From Astropecten irregularis (taxonomy: Eukaryota > Echinodermata > Asteroidea > Paxillosida > Astropectinidae): 64,000 bases of DNA. Position numbers and translations under genes: made by a program. The notes under the pieces are model-generated. The model did no database searches, had not been told where the DNA came from, and saw only the letters and a list, made by a program, of their open reading frames with translations. The first letter of the stretch is position 1. Each line of letters starts with the position of its first letter. Shown here one piece after another: positions 23,377 through 35,706 of the stretch. The stretch covers positions 17,707,662 through 17,771,661 of the forward strand of contig OZ020252.1 in assembly GCA_963971285.1 (NCBI GenBank), in the 5' to 3' direction.

Positions 23377-26300
23377 TTATATCCGATTAGAATGTGTGGT
23401 CATTTCATTTGCTGGCATCCTTATGATCCTTGGTTTGTCTGCATATACCCTGCCTCATATCCAAGTACATAATGTTGCATGTCTTGTAGATATTCCATTA
23501 CCGACTTTTTCCAAATCAGATAAAAGATGTTTTCTTCTTTAGTGATGAATTCTGGGGAAGTGGGTTTTTATGCTTAAACATGAATGTACCACTGCAGTCT
23601 AAAGTGTATGCAAATTGACTTGAGAGAGCATAAATTTGAGAAAGAATTACCCCCCTTACACTGAAAATTGCTGAATGGAAGCAAATAAATGAGAATATGA
23701 CGACAATAATGACAACAACAACTGAACTTCAGTTGATTTCGCCTTGGAATAATAATTTTCTTCAAAAGCTATAAAATACAAATTGGACAACAATTTGTGA
23801 AAATGTCATTCCAGAATGATGTGTACAACAGGCATGCAACTTTTCCTCGGATCAGCTGATTTCCTCTTTTTTCACTTCACTCTTATCTTAATATGCCATT
23901 GAAAAGTGCAAAACACTGTACAAAAGTATAGCAAAGATTGGAATTTCCTCTTTTTTTGTTAAGTCCAAGTTGCATGCCTGATTATACAAATACGGTTACA
24001 ATTTCTAAACTCTTATTGGATCACTTCTTTTGGGGAACAAAGAGTACTGGCTTTTTTTCGGGGAGGGGGGTGGTGCCGGTGGTAATTTCTAAAGTTATTT
24101 TAGATGCAGTGGCGTCTGGAATCAGTTTATTGTGGCACGGCCGTCATATTTTGTGATTTACACCGATTTGCACACATTGTTTGTATTTGTTTACTTCGTG
24201 GCAGAGCCATGGTCCATAAAGGTCAATGGTCAAGCTTGATTATTCCCATGTGTCTAGGTCGGTCACCTGAGCATGTCGAATGGACAGTCCACAGTCCTTT
24301 CTGTCAATTCTACAAACAAGAATTTGCAAATTCATCGTAGCTTATCATCCAATTGAAACGTGAATTTGACACAATACTTTGTTTGCAATGAAAGAGAAGA
24401 GTTGTGAAACCTCTGGTGGAATTACGTTTCGATCAAGTTGATGCCATTTTTTTTCTCCCCTTTTTTTTCTCCTTTCATGGGCATATATTCTGAACATGAA
24501 GGCTCCTATAAAATGAGAAGGAAAAAAAATCAATTCAGGCTTGGGGAGTGAGGTTGAATGGATATGTACCCCCGGGCCATCTCTCTCCCCCTGGAGAACT
24601 GAAAAGACCCAATGACCAGTTTGTTCCTAATTTGATTAGTCTTGGTAATATTACTCTGCCACATGCTGAAATATGGGGTCATTTCAGGACAAGTATACTG
24701 GAGAGTTTAATAATGGAACATGGACTACATGCATTTTCCCAATGTCTAGGATTTATTTGCTTGTCTGTGCTTTTTCCTTTCCTTTATTTTGGCTTTTTTT
24801 TTTGCAACACCCATGCAAGCAGCCAGATGTGACAAATTGTTTGCACAGACTTAAAAAAAAGAGAGAGACTGAAAAACGGCTCTCTTTTTTTTTTTGGTAG
24901 TCGTTCTTTTGATTGTGGAATGATTCAATAGCACAATGAGGAATTCAGTTGGTAACCAGAGGGGTCTGTGTTGTAAAGTGTTGGGAATCGGATACTGTGA
25001 AGGGTTTTTTGTTTGGTACCCTGCAATCTTCTCTTAGTCTCAGGGTTTGAGGCCATTTTTGTACGTCAATGGGACTAGGTCCTTGGCATTTCCCCAATGT
25101 GTTTGGTTTGCATTTTTGGACACACAGTTCATGTTTTTTCATGTCCATTTTGATACAGGTACACATATACCAGGTTGTTGTTGTTTTGGCCGTGTGGGGT
25201 TCTCTTATTGATGTGGCTTGAAACCCCATTTTCATCAATTTCACTCCACTTAATATTTTCATTTTAGCCACCAGAAATTGGATAAAAGAGTACAATCAAG
25301 CCATATTAGATTTGGAAGCTGGGGCTTCAAATTGAGAATGTATTTGTCCCGAACCGTCATTTATCTCGATTTGGCGCTTGAGTCGGACAATGCAAAATCA
25401 GATTTCTGGTTACGTGCTGCTCCCAAGTTCAACGGGAATGAGGGCAAATCCGTGAAAGCAATGCTTTTGCATTTAGAAATGGCCTTTTGTTAAGGAAATA
25501 TTGGCACTGGCGGTTTGAACTTTTCAAAAGTGCCTAACTCCATTGACGCATTCACTCCAGTTTTTGTGTGAACTCATACAAATCACTCTCCACGTGGGGG
25601 GCTTTTTGTATTCACGGGTGGGGGGACTGCATACAGTAAAGAGAGAGTAGACATGTTATGAGGAGGATTAGTATATTTCCAGTTATTCCCGAGAACACTG
25701 TGTCAGAAGTTTCAGCCCAGACAAGGGATATTTGCTTTTGTTTTGGGGTTTTCTTTTTCTTGGGTGGGAAGTGTTGACTATTTTTGGTATTGGATGAAGT
25801 TTCCGAATCCGGCAGGATTACATGTTGCAGTGAGGTAAGGATTTATTCATTTGTAATCCTTTTAAAGGATGCAAGATGCCATACAGGAGTCCCTGTTTTT
25901 TCCCCCCTACTGTAGAGTGAGGGGGCGTCTCTCTTTGAATTTCAAACAAAATATGAACCACCTTCTTAATGCTACTTGGCTGACATTGAATCACCACAGG
26001 AGATTTGTCTCTGCTGATTAGATTTGTACTTTGGCAGCAGTGAACGCAAGGCTGATGCCCCATCAGGCCTCATATCCAATTCCTCTGAGAGGTTATTTCT
26101 GGAAACATATTGTAATGTTTCCCTCTTTGCTATGGGATGTCTCTTTCCCCCCCGCATCTCTTGTACTCTATGATGCCGGTTCATTATCCTGGAATAATTA
26201 AATAAAACCTTCTTCTTCTTCTTCTTTTTTTTTTTAGCGGGGGCCAATATGAATGGTAACGGTGCTTTTGTGAGCTGAAAGCTCTTGTGCTAATAATGGT

Positions 26301-27928
26301 TTGAGAGCCACTGCCCTTTTAGGAACCGTTTTTTTCCTTGTCGTTCGCTGTTTTCTTAACTTGGAAGAAGAGGCAACGGCGTCTTTGTGCTTTGTTCTTT
26401 TGTGGACCAAAAAGATAACAAAATAAAAGACGCTGAATGGATAAAAGGTTTTTGCGAAAGATAAAAGGCACTTTGGTAGGAGGGCCGACTCTAAAAACCG
26501 GATTTAGATTACTGCTTTTTATTGTTTCTGCTTGATTAAGAGTTGAAAGCCTCCATTTTTCTTAATTTTCCTGTCACCCCGTGTAGATGTACTTTCTCTT
26601 TGTAGTCTGACGTCCGAACACGAGCATAGTTTTGTTGCAGTCTCATGTTTTTACGTTCACAGTAACATTATAGGCTGAAATTTGCAAGATGTGAAACATC
26701 TCGAGATCTGCTCGTTATTCGTTTTGTATTCTATTTGACTCCCCCATGTAGTTAACGTCATTTATGGTCGTCTACATTCATTTGATGTCATCCCCTGGGT
26801 TTCCACATTTGTTGCCATGGAAACCTGCACCAGTCAATTTTAATGTCGCCTTATACATGTAGCTGTCACTCAATTTTTATTTGTATTCTGAGTTCAATTC
26901 TGAGAGTGCCATTCTGGTATTTACGAACGAAAAGAATGAAACAAATTTCATGTGCGAATTTGAGGCGATCCCTCCCTCCTTCGACATGGAATATGGGAAG
27001 GATTTGAATTGGAGTTCCCCTAGACAAACATTCTGAAGCATCTTTGGATTATTCCACGCTGAACATTTAGAATAATATGCATGTTGCATTCGTCTAGCAT
27101 CCTTGTGGGCGGACAAGATGCATTTTACGGCTTAAGTTCACCCGCAGCGCAGCCTAATTGTGCCTCTTCTTATTACAACTATACTCCAACATCCTCATCG
27201 AGAGAAGGAGGAAAACCTTTGTTGAAAATGAGAAGATGAAAGTGGCCGAGAGAATCGATAAGGATTGATATCTCAATTCTCAATTGCCAGATTCTATTAT
27301 GAATTAGACCTATTCCCAGGAGTACACGTAAATGGAGGTTGCTCAGGTTTTTGTGTGTTCTACCTGGCTTCAGCATCTTCAACAAAAACATCTTAGCATT
27401 AGTTTGTCCTCTAAGTACTGTGGTTTTTTTTCTTTAATTGCGTGGGTTAGTCTGTGGCTGTTTCACTTGTTCCTTTTATCCAGTGGGAAGCAGTAATGGG
27501 GAGTGTCCATACTCTTAGGAATCTGCTCCTAAACTGCATTGGCATGTGTTGCATTCACCAAGTTGGTCACGGTACCTCTCACCAAAGCACAGTCTAAATT
27601 CACTCTCAGAACAGGTTCAGCTGGCTAAGATTTGAAAGTTTGCATGGGAAGATAGAATCACACATTTAAGTCAAAGTTTTTGTTAATATTTGACAACAAT
27701 TTATGTGTCCCTTTCTGTGATTTTAATTGCGTTCTTAAACAAATCACAGAATTTTTTCCTTTGATCTCCCAAAAAAAATAATGGATAAATATAAAAATAT
27801 TTTTAAAAAATATTTTAAAATATTTTTAAAAAGCCGTATCCTCTTTGAGTGATCCCCCATGTACCGTTCCCAGGTTGCAGCATTGTTGCGTGTATCATTG
27901 AAACGATCCCTGGGGTGTGGCGGTGTGT
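23377..27928. other. Non-coding, AT-rich
   Basis: Contains (CTT)n near 26207-26223, poly-T and poly-A tracts and short unremarkable frames on both strands. 27780-27835 is a run of AAAAATATTTTT-type palindromes; a similar AATATAAAAATATTTTT appears again at 28139, just downstream of the SINE. No gene is supported. Confidence 0.35.
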
Positions 27929-28136
27929 GCGTGGTTTCATGGCTTCTGACTGCCAACCGAACAAGGATAGTTGACTATTGGGGTCACCACCAACATAGGG
28001 CTGGATGGCTCAGTTGGTAGAGCGCCTGTACGGTATTCAGGAGGTCGCCGGTTCGAATCCCGCTCCAGTCAATTTTTCTTTGTTCACTTTTCAATGACTT
28101 AAAATAACTCAGTCAGTTTCCCTTGTGGTTATTTCA
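27929..28136 (+). mobile_element. tRNA-Thr-derived SINE, best copy
   Basis: The head at about 28000-28073 folds as a tRNA: a 7-bp acceptor stem (GGCTGGA with TCCAGTC, one G-T), D-arm GCTC/GAGC, anticodon stem CCTG/CAGG around loop ACGGTAT, and B box GGTTCGAATCC at 28050-28060. A box TGGCTCAGTTGG is at 28006-28017. CCTGT...GGTA...CAGGAGGTC resembles tRNA-Thr. Downstream is a tRNA-unrelated body (TTTTTCTTTGTTCAC, CAATGACTTAAA, TTTCCCTTGTGGTTATTT) shared with the copies at 42560 and 35551. About 70 bp upstream (GTGGTTTCATGGCTTCTGACTGCCAA region) is shared with the copies at 59365 and 43964, so the pol III promoter lies inside the repeat, not at its 5' end. Confidence 0.8.
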
Positions 28137-28260
28137 CGAATATAAAAATATTTTTATTATGATTTTAAGATATTTCAGATATTTTTTTAATGGTTTCTAT
28201 GCTGGCCACCCACACTGAGTGAGGGACGTGCTCCCCCCTGTAGTGACTTAAGAAATTCTA

Positions 28261-28277
28261 ACCACCAGAGGGCCTGG
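28261..28277 (+). promoter_or_regulatory. CTCF-like motif
   Basis: ACCACCAGAGGGCCTGG matches the vertebrate and fly core CCACNAGRKGGC well. Sequence match only; binding in this organism is inferred. A second, weaker match lies about 90 bp downstream in the same orientation. Confidence 0.45.
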
Positions 28278-28348
28278 GTGCGCACGGAGCCAATAAAACG
28301 GCAAGACTGACTGTGATTCCTGCTATTGATTCAACGTTATGTCTGTGT

Positions 28349-28364
28349 CAACAGAGGGCGCTTG
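28349..28364 (+). promoter_or_regulatory. CTCF-like motif
   Basis: CAACAGAGGGCGCTTG resembles the CTCF core with a mismatch in the first half. Same orientation as the site at 28261. Confidence 0.35.
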
Positions 28365-30228
28365 TCTGATGTCATGATTTGTGCCTCTTGAAGATTTCTA
28401 TCCCTTTGGGGACTGAAGGTCATCAGATATTTAGACTCTTTTTAATATCCGATGGGACCGTAAAGAAGTCCCAGCTCAAACTTGATGGTGTTAAGAATCT
28501 GGACAATTTAATGGCAGGCAGTTTTTTAATGGCAGGCAAGTTCTGCTGCAAGTTCTCACTGGCTTGATCGAAGTTGATTCCATTTTGGAGACGGAGAGTC
28601 GTAGTAAAGATTTGTCACTACACCGATTCTTGTGTTCATACCACAGTGCCCCTCGAGCAAGGTGTGCCAACGCATCTCACTACCGCATAAGGACTTCAAG
28701 GTGTTTGACCGACCAAAAGACGTCATGTTGTATGAATTATCGTACGGCTCTGAGTCAATCAGAATATAAGACCATGCTGTGGGTCTGTTCCATTTCTATT
28801 AAACCAAACACTTTTAATGGCTGGATATTTTTTTTGTCCAGTTTCATCTTGATTGACAGTTTGAGAGAGGCTTGGGATTGAGGAGGGGGAGAGATAGGTG
28901 ATACTGATCTTACCCTATCGAGGCAATGCAGTGTGAAGTTAACGCTTGCTGTGCATATTACACACATTCTACAGTATGTGAATCATGACTGGATATGTGC
29001 ATACGTACATAAATATTTCCACACATCAAATTTACATCGTAGAGTGTGCATTTCCAATGAAGCCCTCAAGTGAATGCATGCATGCGTGCGTACAATACAT
29101 GCACAGAATGTAATACACCTGGATGGATGCAGTCGGCCTGGTCTTGCTTTGAGTTACAAAATGAATGCATGCAATTGATTCTGGACACATGATGGTCCTT
29201 GCTTCCATCACCTCACCTCCTCCCCAGAGGGAGTATCATGAGTCCAGTATGCCGAGGCGTAGATGGACAAGAAGAGTGGGATTGCTTCTGGATGCGAATT
29301 GGCATCTGCCCTGTAATCTTCGTCTGGTCACTTGTGAGGTCTAGTAGTATCACTCTGACCTAACAAGTGGCTAGGTTCAAGTGCTTTCTCTCTCTCTTTC
29401 TCTCTTTCAGATTCTGTGTTGTTTTGCAGTGCTCTTCAGCAGCCCAAATCTAATTTACCAAAAGTACCAAATTTCCAATTTGATTTTTCATTGCCAAGAG
29501 TAAATCATCAAAGATCTTGCCAAGCCTTGTTTTTTTTTTATGTCTGGTATAGGCAGGACAGAGCAAGTTCGATCAGTGATTATCTGTGAACTACTGTTGG
29601 ATTTCGCCTGGTAATGTGTAGTTGTGTACACTAGATATTCCATGGCTACCAGGCACAATAGTCGCCGATCGAACTTGCTCAAAGTTGTTGTGTGGATGTT
29701 ATGTATTAATCCAAATGCCCAAATGGCATCCCATGGTGCTGGGAGCATGTTCTACTGGGTTTAACCTCCTCATGTCTTTTTTTAGAGTCTTAAAGATCCC
29801 GTGGAAGTCTTTAAAAGATGGGGAAGATGATGAGTAGAAAGAATTGAAATTAACTCGTTCCGTGATGTTGACATGATCTTTCCACTGTCGCAACACTTCA
29901 ATTCATTAATGTTCCTGGAAAAAATGACTCCATCCAGCGCCGCCGCGTCGTAATGTAAAGCGTCCTTCACGGATTAATTGCATTTATTTTAGGAATCAGG
30001 GCCACACGCCCTGTATTGATTCGTTCTAATCTTCTTATAAATGTCAGTTGGTAATGAAAACTCGCTGTGCAGTAAGGTCAACCTTAACCCAGACACGTTC
30101 CTATTTTTTTTCGTCATACCCGGTATAATGTTTTTGTTCCCGGTTCTTGTTTTCAATGATTTGTGATTTTATGAATTTCAGAATTGATGTTGTTGGATGG
30201 TTCTTATGAATAAGCAATAACAGGACAC

Positions 30229-30478
30229 CAGGGGCTAATTTCATAGAGATGCTTAGCACAAACAATAATTGCTTAGCACAAAAATGGCTTGCCCAATAAA
30301 ACAAACCACCACTGAAAATTGGATTTGATATTCATGGTCAGCGAACAACAGCCAAAGAACAATTGCAAGTGATACACAACACACATGGACATTTGGCTTT
30401 TAATCCTGTTTTTATTAAGACATAAATTTTATGCTTAGCGATTTATGGTGCTAAGCAGCTCTATGAAATTGGCTCCTG
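30229..30478. mobile_element. TIR element (MITE), 250 bp
   Basis: The left end CAGGGGCTAATTTCATAGAG and the reverse complement of the right end, CAGGAGCCAATTTCATAGAG, match at 18 of 20 bases, and the inverted repeat continues into TGCTTAGCAC for roughly 30 bp. TGCTTAGCA also recurs internally near 30270. No coding capacity. No clear target duplication was found. Degenerate relatives of the end motif occur near 7590 and 42090. Confidence 0.7.
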
Positions 30479-33400
30479 CTTATGTTTGGAGACAGCACCC
30501 AGGAAAAAACTGGCCACGACCACTTGGTGTAATGTGAGTATCAATGAGTCTTGCTTTCTCGAATTTCACCCAGTTTAGTTTGTAACTCACACTTTAATGG
30601 GTCTACCTACAAGTGAAAATACATTGCACTTTACATCCAGAAGTGGTGAAATGTTTCTTATCCATGGGTAAAACTGTCCATTGTGGTTTCAGCATTGCGT
30701 GGGAGTTTTTTGGGGTTTTCATGTTTGTTTTGGATTTTGATTGATATTTGTTTTGCATAGTCTTTCTATTGGGATCAACTATTGGAAATGGTTAAACATT
30801 CCTTTAGGGGCTATGATCCTTGTCCCAACTTTGGTTCACCACAGAGAATTTGTTTTTGTGGTGAGCCACAAAAGCCCAGATTCTAAACAAAATCACTGAG
30901 AGCCTGTTGCACGTGTGTGGGATTTAGAAGGTACTGGAGTGAAGTACATGCTCTTTGTACATGTAGCATGTTTGAGCGCGTTCTAAAAGCTTTATTTCAG
31001 TGACTATCACATTGACATAGGATCGGAACCTATTTGAATGCGATGCCCTCTGCAACGACGCGTACTTCAAAGTCACCTAATGAACTCGCAAGTGCGGCCC
31101 GTGATCTTGACAATCGGGAACCCAGGATAAGAAAAATCTTGTTTGAATTGCCGTCACGCCAACGGCAAATCATACCACCTATGATGAAATGAACGTATAC
31201 ACAGTGTGTGCAGGCGCGGACGAGAACGACCACCTTGCCAAGTGCCGTCCATTAGGAAATCTGATGCCGACTTGTGGCATGCTCAGCGTCACGTCGCAAC
31301 GGCACATCAGCAGTGGATCACTTTGATCTCCCTGCTGGCCGAAAACTTGCCGCACGCACGTGGCGCTACCCCTGACACAGTGTGAAGTACACCGTAAATA
31401 CAACACTGCCGGCACCAGTGACATGCATACAAATCAAGATGGCTTCTTTTTTCTTTCTTTTTTTGTTCTTATTTTGGATGGTGCGTATAACGTTTCTAAT
31501 TCTGTCTGGTGCAGGCACTCTGTTTGAACTACGTGTTCAAAAAAAAAAAAAAAAAGAGGCAGCCAGTGCAACAGGCCTCCATAGCCTTGCCCTAAAGGGC
31601 AAGGTAGATCAGTGCTTGAATTGAAATGATGTCCGAGATAAAATGTCACAGATATTAGACTGAAGGGAACTCTGTGCTGATTATTAACAAGGCAATGACC
31701 GACTGAACCAGAAATAATCAGATGCATGGTGCATGGAAGAGAATATTGGTTCTCAGAGAAATATTCAACTCACCATTACGGCCATTATCATTTGGCCCTG
31801 GTTTTCTCCTGATGAAGATGTCCTAAAATCGATTATGAAGGTTTATACTTCCCCTTTTTTCACAACCACCTTACAGAAGATAACATTAATTCACGTGCTT
31901 CAGTGTAATTTGGTTGAAATATTTTCTTTTTTGTTTTTGTTTAATGGGTAATTTATAGTTTTAACAGCTAAGAATTTGCTGTAAACTGGACACTGAAAAT
32001 TGATTACTTTCTTATTTTGAAGAACATTTTAAATAACTTTGGAAACCCTTGCAAAGCATTTATTTTTACAACTGGTATTTTTAAAATTTAAACAAGGAGC
32101 CTCCTTTTAAAGTGTTTTTTTTGTTGGATTTGTCTGGTTTTGTGTTATTCTAAAAAAAAATCACAAAACATCGCTAGGAAAAAAATGATATGAATCAAAA
32201 TTTTGTAATTTTGTTGCTGTTGAACAGTTTGAAATTTTGGTTGGGTGACACCAGCTGAGCAAGTAGGCGATGAAAATTAATTAAGTATAGTTATCATGTT
32301 TGTTTGTTTTTCTTGTTCTTTTGTTCTTTTTTTTTTTGGCTGTACTTTTTAATTTTAGAATTGCATGTTATCACCTGTTGTACTATGAAGTTTGGGGTAC
32401 ATGTTTACGTCAATATTGATTTTTTACGTGATTTTTTTTTCCTCTTTAGAATGATTTTATTCTTTAATTGTATAAAAAAAGTATCAACCCACTCAATTAG
32501 AACGACCAGTGGAGACAGAGATGAAATGAAATCGATGTTAGTTTATACACCTGTTTGGAAATAGATGCATGTATATTGCTCATCAGCGCCAAATCTTCTA
32601 ATGTTGATTCTTTTTTTACCATGTGACTGACTGCAGCTTGTACCAGTGTTGAGGCATGCTTTTCTGCCATGAAAGCATTGACCATGAAATTGAAGCCAGA
32701 TTGCAAACGTGGACCTTGACTAGACCTTTTCAGAAATGTTTTGCTAAAATGAACGATCCCTAAATTTGGCTGGCATTGCAAATGGATTCCTGGTTCTCTG
32801 ATCATCCTCATAATCCCACCATCCCCTACCTTCTCCTCCCCCACATTTGTCCTCCAGTTGTGCAATTCCATGGTTAATGTTGCATGAGTTCAGGAAGCTA
32901 CGTAATGTCTGAAATGCTTACCCTTTTCTTTACCATGCCAACAGATACCCCAACAAATGCAGTGTATGTCATCATCATATAGAATGTTCACCCTGTTTAT
33001 GGGAAGAAAAGGGAAATGTAAACTTCTTCTCCTCTTAAAATATCCCCGGCCAAGTAAACAATTCTCAGCAACAATTGCTGTCGCCTGAGAAATATGGAAA
33101 TAACGGTAACGTAAGTTACCTTTTAAGTGACCTGTGTTGTGATTTGGAAGAGTACAAGGGATGAAATTTGCCCATTGAAGTTTTTTTTTCTATTCTTCAT
33201 CTTTGCTTGTGCAGTCCTACGATAATTTGTGGCTCATCAAGTCTATTGTTCATTTCATGACCTGGAGCTGTATGGTTTTAGGTAACCGCATGTGACTTTT
33301 ATTAGTACTTGTTATGACTACCATGATGCAATAATACATTGTTATAGTTTGTGAGCCTACCCGTATATGTTCCAAACTATCTTCAATTTGCGGGTTGGTC

Positions 33401-34241
33401 TGTGACCATTTGACCATGACTCTTGAATGAACTTTTTCCCGCCAAATCTGCCCTGCCTTGTAGGCAAAGATCAATTCTCCAGGCACTGAACTTGGGATCA
33501 TTTTCTGTGTACTTGTTAAAGTAGTCCTTCATGAATTGTTAATATCATAATTACATGTATTATTACTTTATGTTCAAACCAAGTCTGATGGATGAAATTT
33601 CCCAAAAGAGAAAAAAAAAAACCCAGAAAGAAACAAAAACCAAGCTTTATTATGGAAAACAAACAATGCATTCATTTGAACAAAACCCTCAAGGACAGTC
33701 AAGGACAGCACATTAAACACACTGTCATGGATAAAGCTATTATCGGGCATTAATACTAAGAGAGGGGGGCAACATCCATTTCTCCCAAATGCAGTACTGC
33801 ACAACCAAACCCGGTTTCATTGCACACAGTGCTTGGTTGTTTACCAAGGTTGTTCCCCATTAGATTATTGGCCTTCTGGGGAGGTGATGGGGGGAGGGAG
33901 GGGGGGGGATCAGTAGTGGGGCTAATGAACCTGAGCGAACCATTCAATAGCTGATCAACGATCTGCAGTGTTTTAGTAACAAAACAAGAGAATGAAAAAT
34001 ACAATTATGAATTATTTTTTGTATTCATAATTATGATGATATATGACTATTACTATTAGAGTAAACGTGATTGATGGCTATCATAATACTGTCCGTGTTC
34101 GGTATTGAGCCTATAAGGGCTTGTTTGTCTCACACGATGGAACCGTATCTTGATCAGTGTTTAAAGCCAAGAGTTGGCTCTCACAAGAAGATTGTTTTAA
34201 ATTACATGTTGACATTGACAATTTGTCTAAAACTTGAATGG
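30479..34241. other. Non-coding, one GC-richer block
   Basis: 31020-31400 is GC-richer, with overlapping reverse frames (31030-31233, 31179-31424) of no recognised family. The rest is AT-rich with poly-T/A tracts. CAAGGACAGT is directly repeated at about 33692-33711. A G-rich tract lies at about 33890-33910. No gene is supported. Confidence 0.35.
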
Positions 34242-34608
34242 TTTTAGGTACTATCATTCTTTGGTTTTTGTTAAAGAAATACAGATCCATAGGCAAAACT
34301 ATCAAGGAATATATACAGTACTAGTCATCTGTGAAAATTTCAGTCCCATACGTTGCTCACTTTTTGAGAAAACTGTGAAAAACGGCCACAATATTTCTTA
34401 AGTCGTTTCTCTTTTATTTTTGATCTTTAAAAGATTAAAAATTATTTTGGACAATGGTTTTACTCTTTTCTGGATAAATACAGCATTTCAGGCAGACAAA
34501 TTTTAACAGTTTGTTTCTACCAGCACCGTCTTTATACCCTGTAAATAATAGGTAAATCTGTGAAGATTTCTGTTTCGTTGTGCTACCAAAGTATGATACA
34601 ACCTTTAA
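34242..34608. mobile_element. TTAA-type MITE, near full-length copy
   Basis: The right end CCAAAGTATGATACAACCTTTAA and the decayed left end TTTTAGGTACTATCATTCTTTGG are inverted copies. The interior is collinear with the element at 53786-54151 over its full length (for example TCAGTCCCATACG, CTTTTTGAGAAAAC, CTGGATAAATACAGCATTTC). The left TTAA has decayed to TTTT. No coding capacity. Confidence 0.75.
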
Positions 34609-35464
34609 GGTTTTGTTCGGTTGAATTCGTCCTGAACCACTTCAGGTCACCCCATCACGGCGGTGGAAAGTGAGGCAGCCTCCCCACCAAGAATGTCTTG
34701 TGTCCTGGTCCAACAAGTGCTGCCTGCTCTTGCTCGCATCCCTATGGTGCCCCCTTCTTCATGCACTGGCCAGTTCATCTGGCATATTATGACTTCCTGT
34801 CTCTTGGGATGCCATCACTGATTGATTCTGTCTGCCTCGGCAATTGGAATTTACAATATCCTCATCTGCCCTCTTCATTCTTAAAGAGGTCGGCAACCTC
34901 TTAGCCTAGAATCCATGCCCCCTGGTACCTCATGATCCTCGAATCCAGAGAGCAATACAACCAAACGAAAACAAATGCTTCCGTTTTTTGTTTTTGAAAT
35001 CAGCCACAGTATCATACTTTTTTATGACCCCTGACCCAAGTACTAATCTCAAAAGTTCAAGACTTTTATGGACAAAATTATTTTGTGAGGTTTGTCGAAT
35101 ACTGTCGTGAAGTACTTCACTTGGCAAATATTGGGATAAACAATGACATGTACCATAGTATGTGTAGGTAATTACCTTCGTTTGTTATCAGTTTTTAGTC
35201 TCAGAGTGCATTTGAGTGTACCGGTAATGTTTTGTTTTACATTATTCATTCTATCCTGTCTATAGATTACCATGGTAGGAGACAAGGACTATTTGTCTAC
35301 TTTCCTGACAGTCATACTCGCAGTTGGTGGTTGCCAATGATTAAGTAGATTTACGGATTGTTGCTAATGATGTATGTGTTTCAGTATGATGAGTATACTT
35401 TATAGCTTCTGTCCTCATGAGCAGTAGGCCCTATAGAAATGGATTAGCTTTAAAGCTACATAGT
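34609..35464. other. Non-coding
   Basis: Holds a short C/T-rich stretch (34640-34910) with an unremarkable 68-codon frame, then AT-rich sequence. No gene or repeat recognised. Confidence 0.3.
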
Positions 35465-35545
35465 TCAGAATGACTGAGGCGGGATTCGAACTGCCAGAAT
35501 ACTGACTAGTATAAACTTTACCAACTGAGCCTGCAACCCCCACTG
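35465..35545 (-). repeat. tRNA-SINE copy, degenerate, reverse
   Basis: On the minus strand: GGCTCAGTTGGTAAAG (A-box region), then CAGTATTCTGGCAGTTCGAATCCCGCC (B box) and CAGTC. It lies directly head-to-head with the plus-strand copy starting at 35551. Confidence 0.6.
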
Positions 35546-35550
35546 TATGT

Positions 35551-35706
35551 TGGGCTGGATGGATGGTTGGTAGGGCACTGGTATTGAAGTTGGAACTCCA
35601 CAGGTCGGAGGTTCAAGTCCTGCTTCAGCCAATTTCCTTTGGTTCACCCTTTGAATGACTGAAATTGCTTGAGTCAGTGTCCCTTGTCGTTTATTGGATG
35701 ATTGCA
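35551..35706 (+). repeat. tRNA-SINE copy, forward, diverged
   Basis: GGGCTGGATGG...TTGGTAGGGC (decayed A box) is followed by GGAGGTTCAAGTCC (B box) and the family body (CAATTTCCTTTGGTTCACC, GAATGACTGAAA, GTCAGTGTCCCTTGTCGTTTATT, GATGATTG). Same body as 27929 and 42560. With 35465 it forms a head-to-head pair separated by about 5 bp. Confidence 0.65.

Larger units (their letters stand above)
28137..30228. other. Non-coding; two CTCF-like sites
   Basis: Two CTCF-like motifs lie at 28261 and 28349 (listed). ATGGCAGGCA is directly repeated at about 28511-28540. TGCATGCATGCGTGCGTAC-type sequence occurs near 29075. A pyrimidine-rich TTTCTCTCTTTCAG at about 29397-29410 resembles a 3' splice site, but the sequence after it has only a weak GTACCA donor and no convincing peptide. 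Confidence 0.35.

Noticed and set aside
28000-28073. True tRNA-Thr gene
   Set aside because: Anticodon loop lacks the T at position 33, T-arm has a mismatch, and the sequence is one of several dispersed copies with a shared body, so it is a SINE.
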